Positions 11,012 to 22,494 are shown, numbered from the stretch's first letter. The stretch: DNA of 64,000 bases from Apoderus coryli (GCA_911728435.2 OU452215.1:310001-374000); one strand, 5' to 3'. Made by a program: numbers and translations. Notes: a model not told the origin generated them from the letters alone.

Positions 11012-11943
11012 TCATCTTCTTCATTTTCATCGTCATGATTATTTACAAGATGTGTTCGAGAAGAACTTGCATTCGAATAATTATTGTTATTAAAATTTGG
11101 TCTAGAATTACTTGTATTTTGTGTTCTAAAATTTGAGTTTTGTTGCTGCTGGATTCTGGGTTCAAATTGTTGTCTTGAATTAGGATTTTGGAAATTGTTA
11201 GAGTTATTATTATATTGCCTTTTACGACATTCTTGAACAGTATGTCCAGGTTTTTTACAATAATTACAAGTTTTTACATTATTTGTGAAATTATTTGGTT
11301 TTCGTGATTGTGCTTGAATATTGTTGGTATTATTAGAACGTATGCGAGATTTTTGTTGTTCAAAATAAGATAATTGTAATTCCCTTTTTATTCTGTTTGT
11401 TGCTTCTAGCATAGAAAGAGGATTACTTGCCCTAATAATATGACTAATTTTAGGATCTAATCCTGTTAATAACGTATTAAGACACATTTCTTCAACTAAT
11501 GAAACTTGAGCGTTCTTTTGTTCTCTTGGTAGATTTTGTTTGTTAATAGCTGCATGTAATTTTGATAAATGAGTTTGTAATCGAGAAACAAAATTTAATG
11601 CATTTTCATTAGAACTTTGCACTATTTTCTGCAAGTCTTGGATTAAAGATGTTAAGTCTCTTGGATCAGCAAAATGTACATTTAATAATTGTTGAATTTC
11701 TATCCAATGATGTAAATCTCTAGAATTTATTAATTGAGCTGCTTTGCCTCTTAATTGATTTTTAATTTTCATTGTAACTAAGGGTATTTGGTTTTCTGTG
11801 CACATTTGAATTGCACAACTACAAGAATTGATGAACGTATTAAGAGCGATCTGGTCTCCATCATATTCAGGAATTAATGAGAATATTTCTGAAAGCCTAA
11901 ATGCTTCAATTTCACCTTCGTTTTGATCTGTATTTTGAGCCAT
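10957..11943 (-). CDS. gag: Gag structural protein of element 1
   Basis: 328 residues starting MAQNTDQ at 11943, the first ATG after the leader. The N-terminal two thirds are helical and resemble the retrotransposon capsid family (a WIEIQQLL region, then a run ending TLLTGLDPKI). An Asn/Gln-rich linker leads to one zinc knuckle, CNYCKKPGHTVQEC (CX2CX4HX4C), near residue 228, then another Asn/Gln/Ser-rich tail with acidic residues. It should assemble particles and bind the genomic RNA. The stop at 10957-10959 lies inside the pol frame, giving a 55-base overlap. Confidence 0.9.
   Translation of the reverse strand: MAQNTDQNEGEIEAFRLSEIFSLIPEYDGDQIALNTFINSCSCAIQMCTENQIPLVTMKIKNQLRGKAAQLINSRDLHHWIEIQQLLNVHFADPRDLTSLIQDLQKIVQSSNENALNFVSRLQTHLSKLHAAINKQNLPREQKNAQVSLVEEMCLNTLLTGLDPKISHIIRASNPLSMLEATNRIKRELQLSYFEQQKSRIRSNNTNNIQAQSRKPNNFTNNVKTCNYCKKPGHTVQECRKRQYNNNSNNFQNPNSRQQFEPRIQQQQNSNFRTQNTSNSRPNFNNNNYSNASSSRTHLVNNHDDENEEDENFRLNASETTQMRNHHM
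11005..11011 (-). promoter_or_regulatory. Candidate -1 ribosomal frameshift heptamer
   Basis: In the gag frame the coding strand reads A AAT TTT, which fits the X XXY YYZ rule. It sits exactly after the stop that closes the pol frame (11012-11014), so slippage here would let ribosomes enter pol at its first possible codon. No downstream pseudoknot was evaluated. Confidence 0.6.
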
Positions 11944-12504
11944 TGTAAATTAATTATTTTTCTTAATAATAAATGAAATAACAATCTTAATTATTACAAA
12001 AAAATATTTTTAAAATTACTCACATATAGAGTGTCACAAACATTTGATGTTGACTTTGTCTTGGATCGTTTGTCTTCGTTTCTTGAAAACACGTTTTTCT
12101 TTTGTTTGGCGGTCTGGAAATCTTGATTGTGATTGATTTTGGAAATCTTCTTTTCCAATGAACTTCGGATTTTGAGCTACCACGAGCTTGGATTAGGAGC
12201 TTCAACGAGCTTTGAATTATGAGCTGCAACGAGCTTTGAATTATGAGCTTCAACGAGCTTTGAAATAGGAATGAGCCTTAGCTCGAGCTTCTTGGAGCGA
12301 CAAGTGGCTAGTTCCACCGATATAGTGTCCTGATCTGAGCGGGGCGACTATACGATCTTGTACGGCGGCGACGAATGCAGGGTCCTGATCTGAGCGGGGC
12401 ACAAGCAAAAGTCCTGATCTGACAAGACCAATGGATTTTTAACTCACTTGTTTTTAATTATTATTTTTATTTTAATTATTTTTATTCGTGATCTCTTTTT
12501 TAGA
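11944..12504 (-). other. 5' leader of element 1 with two short tandem repeats
   Basis: Between the primer site and gag. 12160-12270 contains about four decaying copies of a 24-bp unit with the core 'caacgagctttgaa'. 12318-12425 contains three copies of 'gtcctgatctga', two of them extended with 'gcggggc'. This stretch is GC-richer than the rest of the element. It could hold packaging signals, the env splice donor or a structured translation leader. A 77-codon open frame at 12020-12253 (minus) comes from the repeats and is not called a gene. Confidence 0.6.
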
Positions 12505-12523
12505 GATCCTACCGACTGCGCCA
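12505..12523 (-). promoter_or_regulatory. Primer-binding site, tRNA-Ser type (element 1)
   Basis: The plus strand reads gatcctaccgactgcgcca, i.e. a tRNA 3' end with CCA. The coding strand therefore offers TGGCGCAGTCGG..., the serine-tRNA-type site known from the 17.6/297 group. It is 3 bases from the 5' LTR. The same 19 bases occur at 53947-53965 in element 3. Confidence 0.85.
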
Positions 12524-12526
12524 ATT

Positions 12527-13022
12527 TGTTAGAATCTTAAGGTTGGAGATTGCTTTTTAAAAATATACTTTATTAATTTAAACACATAAAACTTTTATCT
12601 TTCAACTTTGGTTGTTACAGAATAAATTACTACTAATTATTTTATGATTATCAAGATCGACTGAATCTCTAGACTGCCGGAATTATAATAAAAGAATCTC
12701 TCTGATTTTATTTTCTTTATACTATTTATACTATTTTAAAGTGCTGAATCAGCTAGCTTCTAGAATTTATATTATTTATGAAAATCGTAGATTTTCATAT
12801 AATTATTAAATTACAACAATATCAAATTTCAACAATATCAAATTTCAACAATATCAAATTACAATAATTCGTGCTTAATTTGTAAATATTATTCTCTTTG
12901 AAGTGTCTTTGAAAACGAAAAACAAAGGGTTTAAATTACTGGGAAATTGCGTATTAAAATTAGGAATATAATATGATAATTCAAAAATATGACGTAATAG
13001 TATATATTGATCTAATATAACA
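12527..13022 (-). repeat. 5' LTR of element 1 (496 bp)
   Basis: It pairs with 4607-5140, apparently identical outside the 38-bp block. Its termini on the coding strand are TGTTAT and AACA. The TGTA target duplication follows at 13023-13026. Confidence 0.92.
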
Positions 13023-13079
13023 TGTATAATGTGTTGTACCTTATTAAATGTTGTTTCATTAATGTTTGTTTGGTAGCTG

Positions 13080-13760
13080 AAAATACATAAATGAATTAAT
13101 TTTAAGTTATACAGAATTATTCGAGGAACTCTGGAATTTTAACTGTACATACATTTTTAAATTGTGTAGCATGCACAGAGAAGAATTTTTGTATTATATC
13201 TGTGATGATATATTGTGTTTTGTTGTGGATATCTTTTTCATTGAATATGTTTTCTGTACTACGAGTTAACTAAAAACAAATATTGTGAGTATGTTGTGAA
13301 AAATCAACAAATCTGTTTACCTTGGAATTTTAACTGCTGATAAATTTTGCCATAGTATAATATTTATACAGAATAACATATTGTATTATTTCTATGACGA
13401 CATGTATTTGTAGTCAATATTTTCTTCATTGAATTTGCTTTGTGTGGTATGGTTAATTTTGGGAAAAATTGTTGAATAGTACTAAAAAACAAAATATATT
13501 ATGAATATGTTGAAAAAAAAAATTAAGAAATTTATTACCTTGGAATTTCAACTGTTCATACATTTTGGAAAGATGTATTATCTACATGGAATAACTTATT
13601 GTATTATTTCTATGATGACATATGATGTCGAGGATATCTTCTTCATTGAATTTGCTTTGTATAGGTATTGATCAAGTTTTGGAAAAATTGCCGAATACTA
13701 TTAAAAAGCTATATTATATGTATGTTGGAAAAATTGTGTATATTTAGTAAAATATTATTA
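13080..13760. repeat. Degenerate tandem repeat, about 200 bp
   Basis: The phrase 'ggaatttt/caactg' recurs at 13133, 13324 and 13542 (spacing 191 and 218). Each is followed by 'ataacatattgtattattt'-like and 'cttcattgaatttgctttg'-like segments. Roughly three and a half diverged units. This may be 3' non-coding sequence of the Helitron that starts at 14991; that link is inference. Confidence 0.6.
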
Positions 13761-14340
13761 CCATATATTATTATGTACTATCCTTTGAAGTCCATTTTAC
13801 AAATATGTCATTGAATAAGTTGAGTGGAATTAATGAATATATTTTGAAAGAACCATACTATATTATTCGTATGTGAATGTAAATTTCGTTTGTTGAATAT
13901 AATTGTATTTAGATGGTTTTTTACAATATAATAAAATTTAAAACTAACTCTAATGTTACAGAATAATTTAATTAACAAATATTGAAAATTTAAGAATTAT
14001 GTGAAAGTTAAAAATAGTTTTACAAAGATATAAGAATTTTTTTATTAACTTTTTTGCATTTCAATTAATTTATTATTGAAATAGAAGAAAAAAATAAAAA
14101 TTATAATTCTATGGTTGGATGGGAACATTATCAATGTTGATTTTGTGGTACTTTGAAGCGCCAAAACAATTATAAAAAACAAATACAAATTTGAAATAAT
14201 TATGCTTGGAACATTATATTGAAACACAAAAATACATCCATTTGGTTTTGTCATTTTGTAGATTTTATTTTTTAAAAATAAATATTTTTAATTAGGATCG
14301 TCATTCAACCATAGAATTATAATTTCGAAGTTTATAATAA
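13761..14340. other. AT-rich spacer, nothing recognised
   Basis: A short open frame at 14045-14254 (minus) is hydrophobic and AT-driven, with no family match. No other signal was seen. Confidence 0.5.
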
Positions 14341-14379
14341 TAATATGAAACAATTATTTGAGGAGGACACAAAAGCACA

Positions 14380-14900
14380 ACTCAATAATGACAACATAAT
14401 GTATATTAATCAATAGAGGCCCAACTTAATGCTCAACTCAATATTGATATCAAAATGTCAAATGTCAGAAGAGGCGCTAAGTATTATTTTCTGTTAATAA
14501 GAGACTGTAAAAAATTTCAATTATTAGCAGAAAATTATCTGAGGAGGATTAATGTAAGAGCTCACTCAATAATGGCAACATAATGTAAATTAATCAATAG
14601 AGGCCCAACTTAATGCTCAACTCGATATTGATATCAAAATGTCAATATGCCAAAAGAGGTGCTTATTATTTTTTTTTAATAGAGATTGTAGAAAAATCTC
14701 AATTATTAGCAAGTTTAAGGTATCCTCAACTCAGATTTTATGGAAAAAGTATCCTCAACTCAAATTTTTACTGTTTCATTTATTCAAATGGTTAAGTCAG
14801 TATTGACAACCAAATGTAAACATATCAATAGACGTGCAAACATATTAATGTTGCCAATAAGAGACTAAAAAATCTCAATTATTAGCTAAATTTATGTAAT
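14380..14900. repeat. Degenerate tandem repeat, about 184-230 bp
   Basis: 'caatagaggcccaactta' occurs at 14411 and 14595, with a third diverged unit at about 14826 ('caatagacgtgcaaac'). Each unit continues with an 'agaggcgct/agaggtgct' segment and 'tctcaattattagc'. Not coding. It lies just past the Helitron stop codon on its 3' side. Confidence 0.65.
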
Positions 14901-14990
14901 TCTCAAGCTGAAATAATGATACAAAGAGTATTTCTAAATATCAACAGCGAGATTGCATGTTATTAATGTGATATGACTGGAAATATATAC

Positions 14991-16368
14991 TTAACGTACA
15001 ATTTCCGTAAAAACAATGTTTTTAGTGTAGATCTCATCAGAAGTAGGGCGCAATTTACCTTGTGAGCTGGTGTTCTCTACACAAACATGTACACAATCGA
15101 AACCTTTCGTACGACTGAAGGCAGTGTACATCATCCCATGGGTAAATACAGGATAAGGTAAATAAATACCTATCTTGTCAAATGTTTGACCTTGGGATTT
15201 ATTAATTGTCATAGCGTATGCAACTTTAACTGGAAATTGTCGACGTCGCAACTTGAAAGGAAGAGAGGCGACAGTCTCAGTTAAATCAATACGCGGAATC
15301 AAGACAGTATGATCAGTTAAGGTTCCTGTCATATCGATTCGTCTCGCTTCAATGCTATGTTGGTACAATCGAGTAATTAGCAACCGAGTGCCATTGCATA
15401 AACTCAGATCGCAATTCATGTTGCGTAAAAGCATAACTACAACTCCAACCTTTAAAATCAATTTATGTTCTGGCATGCCATTTGGTTGGAGTGAGTTAAG
15501 CGATTCAACAGGATAATTGGCTGCCTCAATTTCTTCATCGTTTTCAGATAAAATTTTATCCGCACTATAATAGGTAGTCGCAGGACCTTCCATATTTTGA
15601 ACGATTCCAAAATTTATAGCATTGCAATGTTCGTTTAGGGGTGCTAGAATGGCACACTTAGGAACAGTTCCTGGTTGCAAATTTGGAAAACAAATTGTCA
15701 AAATTTCCTCTTTGGAAGCCACTAAACATTGTGCTGGAACCACAAATAGACTTGGTATGGAAGGAATATTGACAGAAGGTAAAGTGTTGTTTCCCAAGTG
15801 TAGCAACCATTCGGAAAATTCTCGTTCTTCTGGACGTGCTCGCACGTTAGTAACTAATTGCAATTTGGTAAATGATTGCCACAGAAAACTGTATTGCAGA
15901 GTTTCTGCAACAATTTGTGACCGATATGCGTTAGGCATGACAGGTAATGTTTGACGAAAGTCACCAGAAAGTAGGATAACTTTTCCGCCGAATAATTTGT
16001 CATTGCCGCACAGATCTTTTAAAACTCTGTTGATGAGTTCTAACGCTAATCTAGGTATCATTGACATTTCATCAAAAATGATGAGCTTGGCATTTCTGAT
16101 AGAACGACCATCTTGACTATTAGCTCGCAGTTCTGAGACAGACGTATCTGTAAGGGGAACTGGAAGTTTGAAGCGAGAGTGTAAAGTCCTACCTTGTTTC
16201 ATTAAGCTGGCACTAATGCCAGTCCAAGATACAGGTATTACGGGAAGTTCTCTAATATTCAAATACGTAATCAAAGCGTTAAAAACAAAAGTTTTTCCCG
16301 CTCCAGCGCAACCAGTGACAGCGAATAGGCGTGGTTCCAAATTGTCATTTTCAACAGCATTTATAACT
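14991..16368 (-). CDS. Helitron exon 7: PIF1/RecD-like helicase domain
   Basis: This is the 5'-to-3' DNA helicase half of the Helitron transposase, needed for strand displacement. Motifs in order: Walker A GCAGAGKT, Walker B IIFDEMSMI, motif III LLSGDFRQTLP, motif V TINKSQGQTF and motif VI MMYTAFSRTKG near the C-terminus. The exon starts at an acceptor 'ccgtttcag' whose AG is 16370-16369. Reading further upstream, to 16448, would run into intron. The frame is open to the stop at 14991. It is joined to exon 6 across a 485-bp intron (16369-16853) in phase 2, which restores the conserved sequence at the junction exactly. Confidence 0.88.
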
Positions 16369-16509
16369 CTGAAACGGAAAAAAAAAGTATATGTAAAAGG
16401 TTGTTGTTGCATAACTGTTAGGTGACTGAATTTAAAGTGTAATTGCAAAAGTACAGAGTAGCTATTTATCTACCAAGGGAATTATAATCTAGTAATGTCC
16501 GTGGTGCAT

Positions 16510-16753
16510 ACCGTGCTTGTAATTTTTCTATGTTTGTAAAAATAATGTCAGTCAGAAATAAATAAAAACTAAAATTGCCAAAAATTGTATTTTAAAAAAT
16601 TCTTGAAAACGGCTTAAGTTACTTTACTTTTAAAAATTTAATTTGAAAGGTATTTAAATTGTACAACTTTTTTTTTAATTTAACCGACGTTGTAAATTTC
16701 ACCGTTTCCAATATTCCAATGGTGTCTCATTCTTATTTTGGACACAGTATATA
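16510..16753 (-). repeat. Fragment of the satellite/TIR family inside Helitron intron 6
   Basis: It contains 'aaataatgtcagtcagaaat', 'ttgaaaacggcttaagtta', 'aatttaaccgacgttgtaa' and the right-end words 'gtttccaatattccaatg' and 'ttattttggacacagtata'. These match the right half of the 3298-3960 element and the satellite monomer. It is a half element, apparently without its left end. Confidence 0.65.
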
Positions 16754-16853
16754 ATGCTCGTAAAGAATATCCAGTGGTTGTTATGGATATGTTAATGCAT
16801 GTTATTTGCAATACAGTATGAAGCAATAATACAAAAGTACAAAAGAAATTTAC

Positions 16854-17283
16854 CTGTCGAAAACGTTGTGCTGATCTTCATTTAATTGATCTCGCATTTG
16901 AATTCCTGCGAGGAGTTCATCTTGAGGATTTATAGGCACCTCATTTAATTCCAATCTTTCTTGTGGTTCTGGAAGATTGAAATCAGACAAACGTTTGTTG
17001 TTTCTCAACATAATGCTCTGTATAAATGCAAGCGTTTGTTGTTCCGCTCTGTTGTTATTGTAACCGCGATGAATGTAATCTTCCATCATACAGTCACGAA
17101 AAACTTCCCACAATTCCAATGGATTAGTTACTTCTCCGAAGATCAAGATGTGAGCAAAAAGTCTTCTAATAACTTTAGGTACTTGGTGCTCTCAAGCTTC
17201 TTGTAATGCTCGGTTCCATTCTTGATCATCGTCAAGAAGTAAACGTGCACGGCACGCGTCCAGGAAAGTATCGTACAAAGTTT
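16854..17283 (-). CDS. Helitron exon 6: link between Rep and helicase
   Basis: It begins after acceptor 'tgcataattgcag' (AG at 17285-17284) and ends at donor CAG/gtaaat at 16854/16853. It encodes the linker that in Helitrons precedes the helicase, including FGEVTNPLELWE and, at its end, NEDQHNVFDR. A TGA at 17192-17194 interrupts the frame; conserved sequence continues on both sides in the same frame. This is therefore a point nonsense mutation, not a boundary. Confidence 0.78.
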
Positions 17284-17344
17284 CTGCAATTATGCATAAA
17301 AAAAGTTTAGCAGAATGAAATATTTAAAAGAAAGAATTCCTTAC

Positions 17345-20003
17345 CATCATCAGTGCGAAGATCTCCGTATGATGTGGCTCCTCTAACATGTAATAACAAT
17401 ACTCGGAGATAGTATTGTTCTGTGTTGCGAATGGACACATTGTACATTCTAGCAATCATTTTTTCAACGCCTCGTTGCCGTTGTTGCCAACGTTTTTGAG
17501 GCGTTTTCCAGACATAATGTTGGGGAATGTCTGGGTAACGATGTTGGCGAGCGCCAACATCTTCTCGATTCAGTCTAAACCAATCTGTAAGCTGTGTTGT
17601 TTGATTTCTCTCAACAGCTTGACGTTCATTGCCCCTTTCAAAATGAACAATATTCCTGTGTGGTAAATGCACTGGAAGACGATAAACAGTATGTGTTATA
17701 TCATGAATTTTATATTGATTAATATGATATGCAGCCTCAGGTGCAGTTACGTATCTGCCAGCTAAATATGTTTCAGTCTCGTCATAATTTAGTACGTTGT
17801 GTACTTCCAAATGAAGGAGAGCACGGTCAACGCCTTTGAAAACATATTTGTGGAGATATTTCACGACCCTAGTATTAGCACAAACATCAATATTAATATG
17901 TGTTTGATACCTAAGTAAAAGATATCGATTATAGGGAACAATCCATTTGTTATCAACAACATGAGTGTTCCTAATGAATGCTTCCCTACCATTGTTTGGT
18001 CTTTTGAAAGTCACTCTACCATGAGGATCAATAGTAGTTTCATCACAAAAGTTGTGGGGATACTTCCGTTTGCAGCGGCCGTCCTCCATGCAAGAAGCAT
18101 TAGGATTTTCAGGGCCACATGGAGAGTGTATCATGTGTTTTACAACCAAGCTAAATAGTTCTGGTTCTAAATCACGATCTGGAAGTTCAGCAGAAACAGC
18201 TTGGTCTATTCGATTTGTATCCATTAGTTTATCTTCTGCTCTTAGAGTCAAAACTATATGGGCATGTGGAAGACCACGCTTTTGAAATTCTATAGTATAG
18301 AACTGACATACTGGTACGCCCAAAAAAAAATACAGTCATCTAAAATTTCTTTCAGTAACTGATTTAATTTGGTATTGAAGACCCTTGCTACCAACATAGG
18401 ATGATTATTAGGATCATCATTTGGAGGAATGTTCTCCACAATCTCTCGCCAATTAGGATTGCAAATTTACTATTTAGACAGAGACTGTCCTGAAACAATT
18501 GATGCATATATCTGGGACTACCCACGTACGTGGAAGGCAAAATCGTCATTCGGCCGACTTGTTCCGCTTCGTTTTCAACAGCTACTCGATGGAGATAGTC
18601 CATGAGTCCCTGATAATATTCAGCCCGAAGGCGACCCTGATTTTGTTTGATGTATTCAATATTATTTGCTTCTATGCGAATAAATGCAGAAACAATGAAT
18701 TGTTGGGTCAACTGAGCAGCGTGTTTAAATCGGTCAAATGGATTTTCGTCATTTTCACGCCTGTATGCTAATCGAAATGCATAATACTGACACAATGTCA
18801 CTTTTGTATTAGCATTTCTGTGGGTAAGTTGAAGAGACCACCCAAATTCACCATTTGGAAATAATAATGGAAATGATAAAGGATCTACTCTCGAATCCAA
18901 GTAAGAGACCTGGTGAAATAATTCACGCCTACCTGGACCTTCAATTTGATTACGAACGAAAATTCTGAGATTTGATGTAGGAGGAAGTTCATTGTTAAAC
19001 GGATATACAGCGGCTACTTCGTTTACAGTAGGTAAATCGAAACGTCTGTCTCCTCTAACAGCTAACAATTCTAACACTACATTTGGAATTTCGTTATTGC
19101 GTTGTTGTTCTCGTTCGAACACTTCGCGTAGCATCATATATGCATTAGCATATGGATTAAATGTACGCATGACATTTTCCAAGATTTGAATCAAATTGAT
19201 ATTGAGATTATAATGTGGTTGATTGGCTATGCGCTGATTTATTGCGGCATTAGCATCCAAATAATAAATTGGACCACGATTGGGCTGTGGATTAGCTATA
19301 TTAACATTTGAATAATGATAATATACTTTCCCTTGCACAGAATATGTGAATGGGCCTGGATGCCTAAACTCTCTCAGATTTGCCATCATGCTAGCGAATT
19401 GAAAAGCATTGTTATAGCGAATGGAATTTCTTTTAAATTCTCTAGATAATGGATGACGACCTGTAAATAACTGTTGCAATATTGGTGGAAAAGGCTGTAG
19501 GGCCGGCAGATTATCAACATGAACTTTACCACCTTTACAACATTTATTATAAATTGATCGGGTTGTACGTTCTAGGAAAAAATGCAAAGCACCACAAATC
19601 GTGCATTCTCTATCCATAGCTCCAAGATGTAGAGGTTCTGCGTTCCTTTCAAAACCACGCAAATAACCTGGATGAAGTTGTCTTAAATTTCTCAGGCGAT
19701 CCAGGTCAGCCATAAGAACATCGACTTCTTCTTGAAATTCAGCCAATCTGTCAGCCAAATTATTTTGATTTGGGTTGTGAGGATTGTCGTTATTGACAAT
19801 TTCCAAATCAGCAACAACTTCTAATGGAACATTAGGTAAATTGTCGTTGTTGACAATCTCCAATTGTTCAATTTCCATGTCGACAACATCTTCCAGTGGA
19901 ACATTTTGAATTTGAAGGTTGTCGTCATTGGCATTGTGTAATTTCTCAATTTCCATAGGAATTATTTGTTGACTTAGAATCTCTTCTTCGTCAATACCGT
20001 GAA
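17345..20003 (-). pseudogene. Helitron exon 5: Helitron-like N domain plus HUH/Y2 Rep nuclease, frame broken twice
   Basis: This is the catalytic Rep half: cleavage and joining of single-stranded DNA in rolling-circle transposition. The first part (to about 18466) has acidic low-complexity sequence, then a Cys-rich zinc-finger-like stretch (CTICGALHFFLE...CCKGGK) and the Helitron-like N domain. The second part has the HUH motif in FQKRGLPHAHIVL and the paired tyrosines in KYLHKYVFKG. Two frame changes occur: a one-base loss near 18458-18466, and a length change in the A9 run at 18322-18330. Between them the expected conserved frame is open. The exon length is off by the amount these two changes predict. 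It ends at donor GATGATG/gtaagg; a 61-bp intron (17284-17344) follows. Confidence 0.8.
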
Positions 20004-20279
20004 CTGAAATAAAATAATATTAAAAATATGTACAATAAATAAACATATAGTATTTTAAATTGTTTTTTTCTTATGATTTTTAGTAATAAAATTGTTATAC
20101 TATGAAAATGTGTATGATGCAATTCATGTTGAATGTTTGATATTTAAAAAAATATAGAGAATTAACAAATTGATTTTAATTAGTACACGGATGTAATAGG
20201 AAAAAATTTAATTTGAAGGATATTTTCGCTAATGCAGCGGTGTTAGATATACGTAAAACAACACAACATTGGAATATTA

Positions 20280-20550
20280 ATAATTTTTTTTAATTTCTTT
20301 AAATTCCTTGTTAATGTTTGCTTCAAAAACTAATAATTTATTATGGACCTCATGTGAATAGTTTTGCAGGAATTTGCCTGTAAACAAAAGTCTCCAAGTA
20401 AAGGTTTCTACTTTCAACTGTGTGTTAATTAATACGCATTCTTTATTTACTTGTAAACATTTGTTTAGAGGCAAATTTCTGCAAACTCTTTAGATACACA
20501 AAAAGTCATTACTTTTTTAAGCAAAAATAAACAGGGAATAAAAAAAAATA
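20280..20550. repeat. Palindromic repeat R1 (intron 4)
   Basis: The left arm contains 'agttttgcaggaatttgcct' and the right arm 'gaggcaaatttctgcaaact', inverted copies around about 20410. The whole unit can fold into one long hairpin. It recurs at 21060-21330 and 22495-22735. Confidence 0.75.
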
Positions 20551-21060
20551 TTTATTCCAGTGGCGTAAAAAAATTGGAGGTAGGTAAAAGTGTCACGAAC
20601 CCTAATAGCATGTCATTGGTTAATTTTTTTAAAAAGATGATTTATGTCAAAATATGATTTTTTTAAAGAACATATCGGTTTTTAAATTTGAAAAAAATAT
20701 TTAAAAGACTTTTTGAATTATGGCCAAATTTTCGATTTTAAATTAAAATTTTTGACATTCTGTATCTAGACACCTAAGGGTATAAATATGTCCCTATATA
20801 AAAATTCATGAATTAGAGAGTTTTCTGTGGTAGAGCGTTGTCGGTCGAATTTAGAAACACTCTTAAAGTGATTAGTTGTTTAGAAACACGATGTCAAAGG
20901 TTCACATTTAAAATCAAAAATTTGCCATAATTCAAAAACTCGTTTAAATATTTTTTTCAAATTTAGTGACTGATATATTCTTTAAAAAAGTCATTTTGAC
21001 ATAAATAATCTGTTTAAAAAAGTAACATGCAAATTTTTTTTTGCCACTGGAATAAATATA
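20550..21060. mobile_element. Foldback repeat M1, 'tattccagtggc' ends
   Basis: The ends are 'tttattccagtggc' and 'gccactggaataaa'. The arms are inverted copies through most of the 500 bp (for example 'tttgaattatggccaaattt' against the inverse of 'aatttgccataattcaaaaa'). No coding capacity. Lies directly between R1 and R2. Confidence 0.75.
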
Positions 21061-21330
21061 TATTTTTTTTGTTAATTTTCTGTTAATTTTTGCTTAAAAA
21101 ACTAATACATTTTTATGTGTTTAAAGTGAAGAGCTTTGCAGGAATTTGGCTCTGAACAAAAGTTTGTAAGTAAAGGTTGCTACTTTCAACTGTGTGTACT
21201 TTATTAATAAGCATTCTTTACTTGTAGACATTTGTGTAGAGGCAATCCCTGCAAAACCGTTTATTTTAGATTCATAAAAAGTGATAACTTTTTTCAGCAA
21301 AAATGAACAGGGAATAAAAAAAAAAGATAT
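21060..21330. repeat. Palindromic repeat R2 (intron 4)
   Basis: A second copy of the R unit, with 'ttgcaggaatttggctctga' and, inverted, 'gaggcaatccctgcaaaacc'. Confidence 0.72.
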
Positions 21331-22490
21331 ATTTATTGCAGTGGCGTAAAAAATAGGGAGATAAAGTGTTACTGATCACTATAGCATGCCACTGGTTAAT
21401 TTTTTAAAAAGATTATTTATGTCAAAATAAGACTTTTTTAAAAATCGGTTGTGTCACCCCAAAACTTTCCCGGCAAGTTATAATATAATCAAGAATATAT
21501 GACCTGCGTTACGAAACGGAGTTTTAATAATAATTATTATTACAATTGTATTATTTTCCTTAAAATAACCTAACAAACTAACTACTTTATTCAAATATTA
21601 TAAAAAAAAAGTATTGGCAGAGCTAGGACTCGAACCTGTAACCTTCCGAATGCGAAGCGAACGCCATACCAATAATCTTATTTTCTTTAATATACATATA
21701 CCTTTCAAGTAGGTAACTGTGGTGACATTTTAAACGTTATTTTCTTGAGAATAATGAGGGCAAATATCAAAAGTGACCTATCGCAGTAAATCAGATAAAA
21801 AATACTTTGTAATGATGTATCAGTCGACCCCTACTGATATATAAAAATTTAGTGGTTGTGTCCACCTCTATAAGAGGGTTTAAGCGATTTCAATCAAAAT
21901 CTAGTAGCTTCATCCTAGGACTGCCTAAAACTCATATACCAAAATTTAGCTCAATTGGTTAAAGCGTGTGAGCACTATCGTGGTAGAATACATACAGACA
22001 CATACATACAAACACACACACACACACACAGACAGACTTCCATCTGGAAATGGTCTTAATTGTCTCAGAGAACTTCAAAATGCTTATATCCGTTTTTATC
22101 TCAATTTTTTAGCGCGTTCAGAATACTTTCCCTGTACGGGAAAATAAAAAATATTTAAAAGACTTTTTGAATTATGGCAAATTTTCGATTTTAAATTAAA
22201 ATCTTTGATACCCTGTATCTAGACAACTAAGCTGTTTAAGGGTATAAAATTTCTGAAGTAATCCATCTATCGAGGAGTGAATAGTATGATTTGAATAAAT
22301 ATGTCTCTATATCAAAATACATTAATTAGCGAGAGCTTTGTGTGGTAGAGCGTTGTCGGTGAAATTTAGAAACACCCGTAAAGGGTGTCAAAGGTGCAAA
22401 TTTAAAATAAAAAATTTGTCATAATTCAAAAAGGAGTTTGAATAGTGACAGTATTTATCTTCCTATTTTTTATGCCAGTGGAATAAATAT
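21331..22490. mobile_element. Foldback repeat M2, interrupted by an insertion at about 21448-22145
   Basis: Same ends as M1 ('tttattgcagtggcg' and 'gccagtggaataaa') and the same inner words. It is split by about 700 bp that begins 'gtgtcaccccaaaactttcc' and ends 'tttccctgtacgggaaaat'. The insert holds a tRNA-like segment and a (CA)n run at about 22012-22031. Its short ends 'actttcccgg' and 'cgggaaaat' are partly inverted. Confidence 0.7.
21607..21672 (-). ncRNA. tRNA-like sequence with a perfect B box (SINE-type head)
   Basis: On the minus strand 'tggtatggcgttcgc' is A-box-like and 'ggttcgagtcc' matches the pol III B box GGTTCGANTCC. The segment ends in CTGCCA-like sequence and runs into T-rich DNA. 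A full cloverleaf cannot be drawn convincingly, so it is called tRNA-derived rather than a tRNA gene. Confidence 0.5.
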
Positions 22491-22494
22491 ACTT

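Larger units (their letters stand above)
4607..13022 (-). mobile_element. Errantivirus-like Ty3/gypsy endogenous retrovirus, apparently intact (element 1)
   Basis: An 8.4-kb element transcribed from the minus strand, flanked by the 4-bp duplication TGTA (4603-4606 and 13023-13026). Its LTRs read TGTTAT...CTAACA on the coding strand. Inside are a tRNA-Ser primer site, a repetitive leader, gag, pol in the -1 frame, a third envelope-like gene after pol, and a polypurine tract. All three genes are open across their expected length. The LTRs look identical by eye except for one 38-bp block, so insertion is recent. Gene order and env make it a member of the insect errantivirus group (gypsy/17.6/ZAM type). 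Whether it is active or infectious cannot be told from sequence. Confidence 0.93.

Noticed and set aside
15622..15954. 110-codon plus-strand frame
   Set aside because: Antisense shadow of the helicase exon, which has all its motifs on the minus strand.
17415..18771. Several plus-strand frames of 65-90 codons
   Set aside because: Antisense shadows of the Helitron Rep exon.
21607..21672. Functional tRNA gene
   Set aside because: The B box is perfect but acceptor and anticodon arms do not pair well; listed as tRNA-like only.
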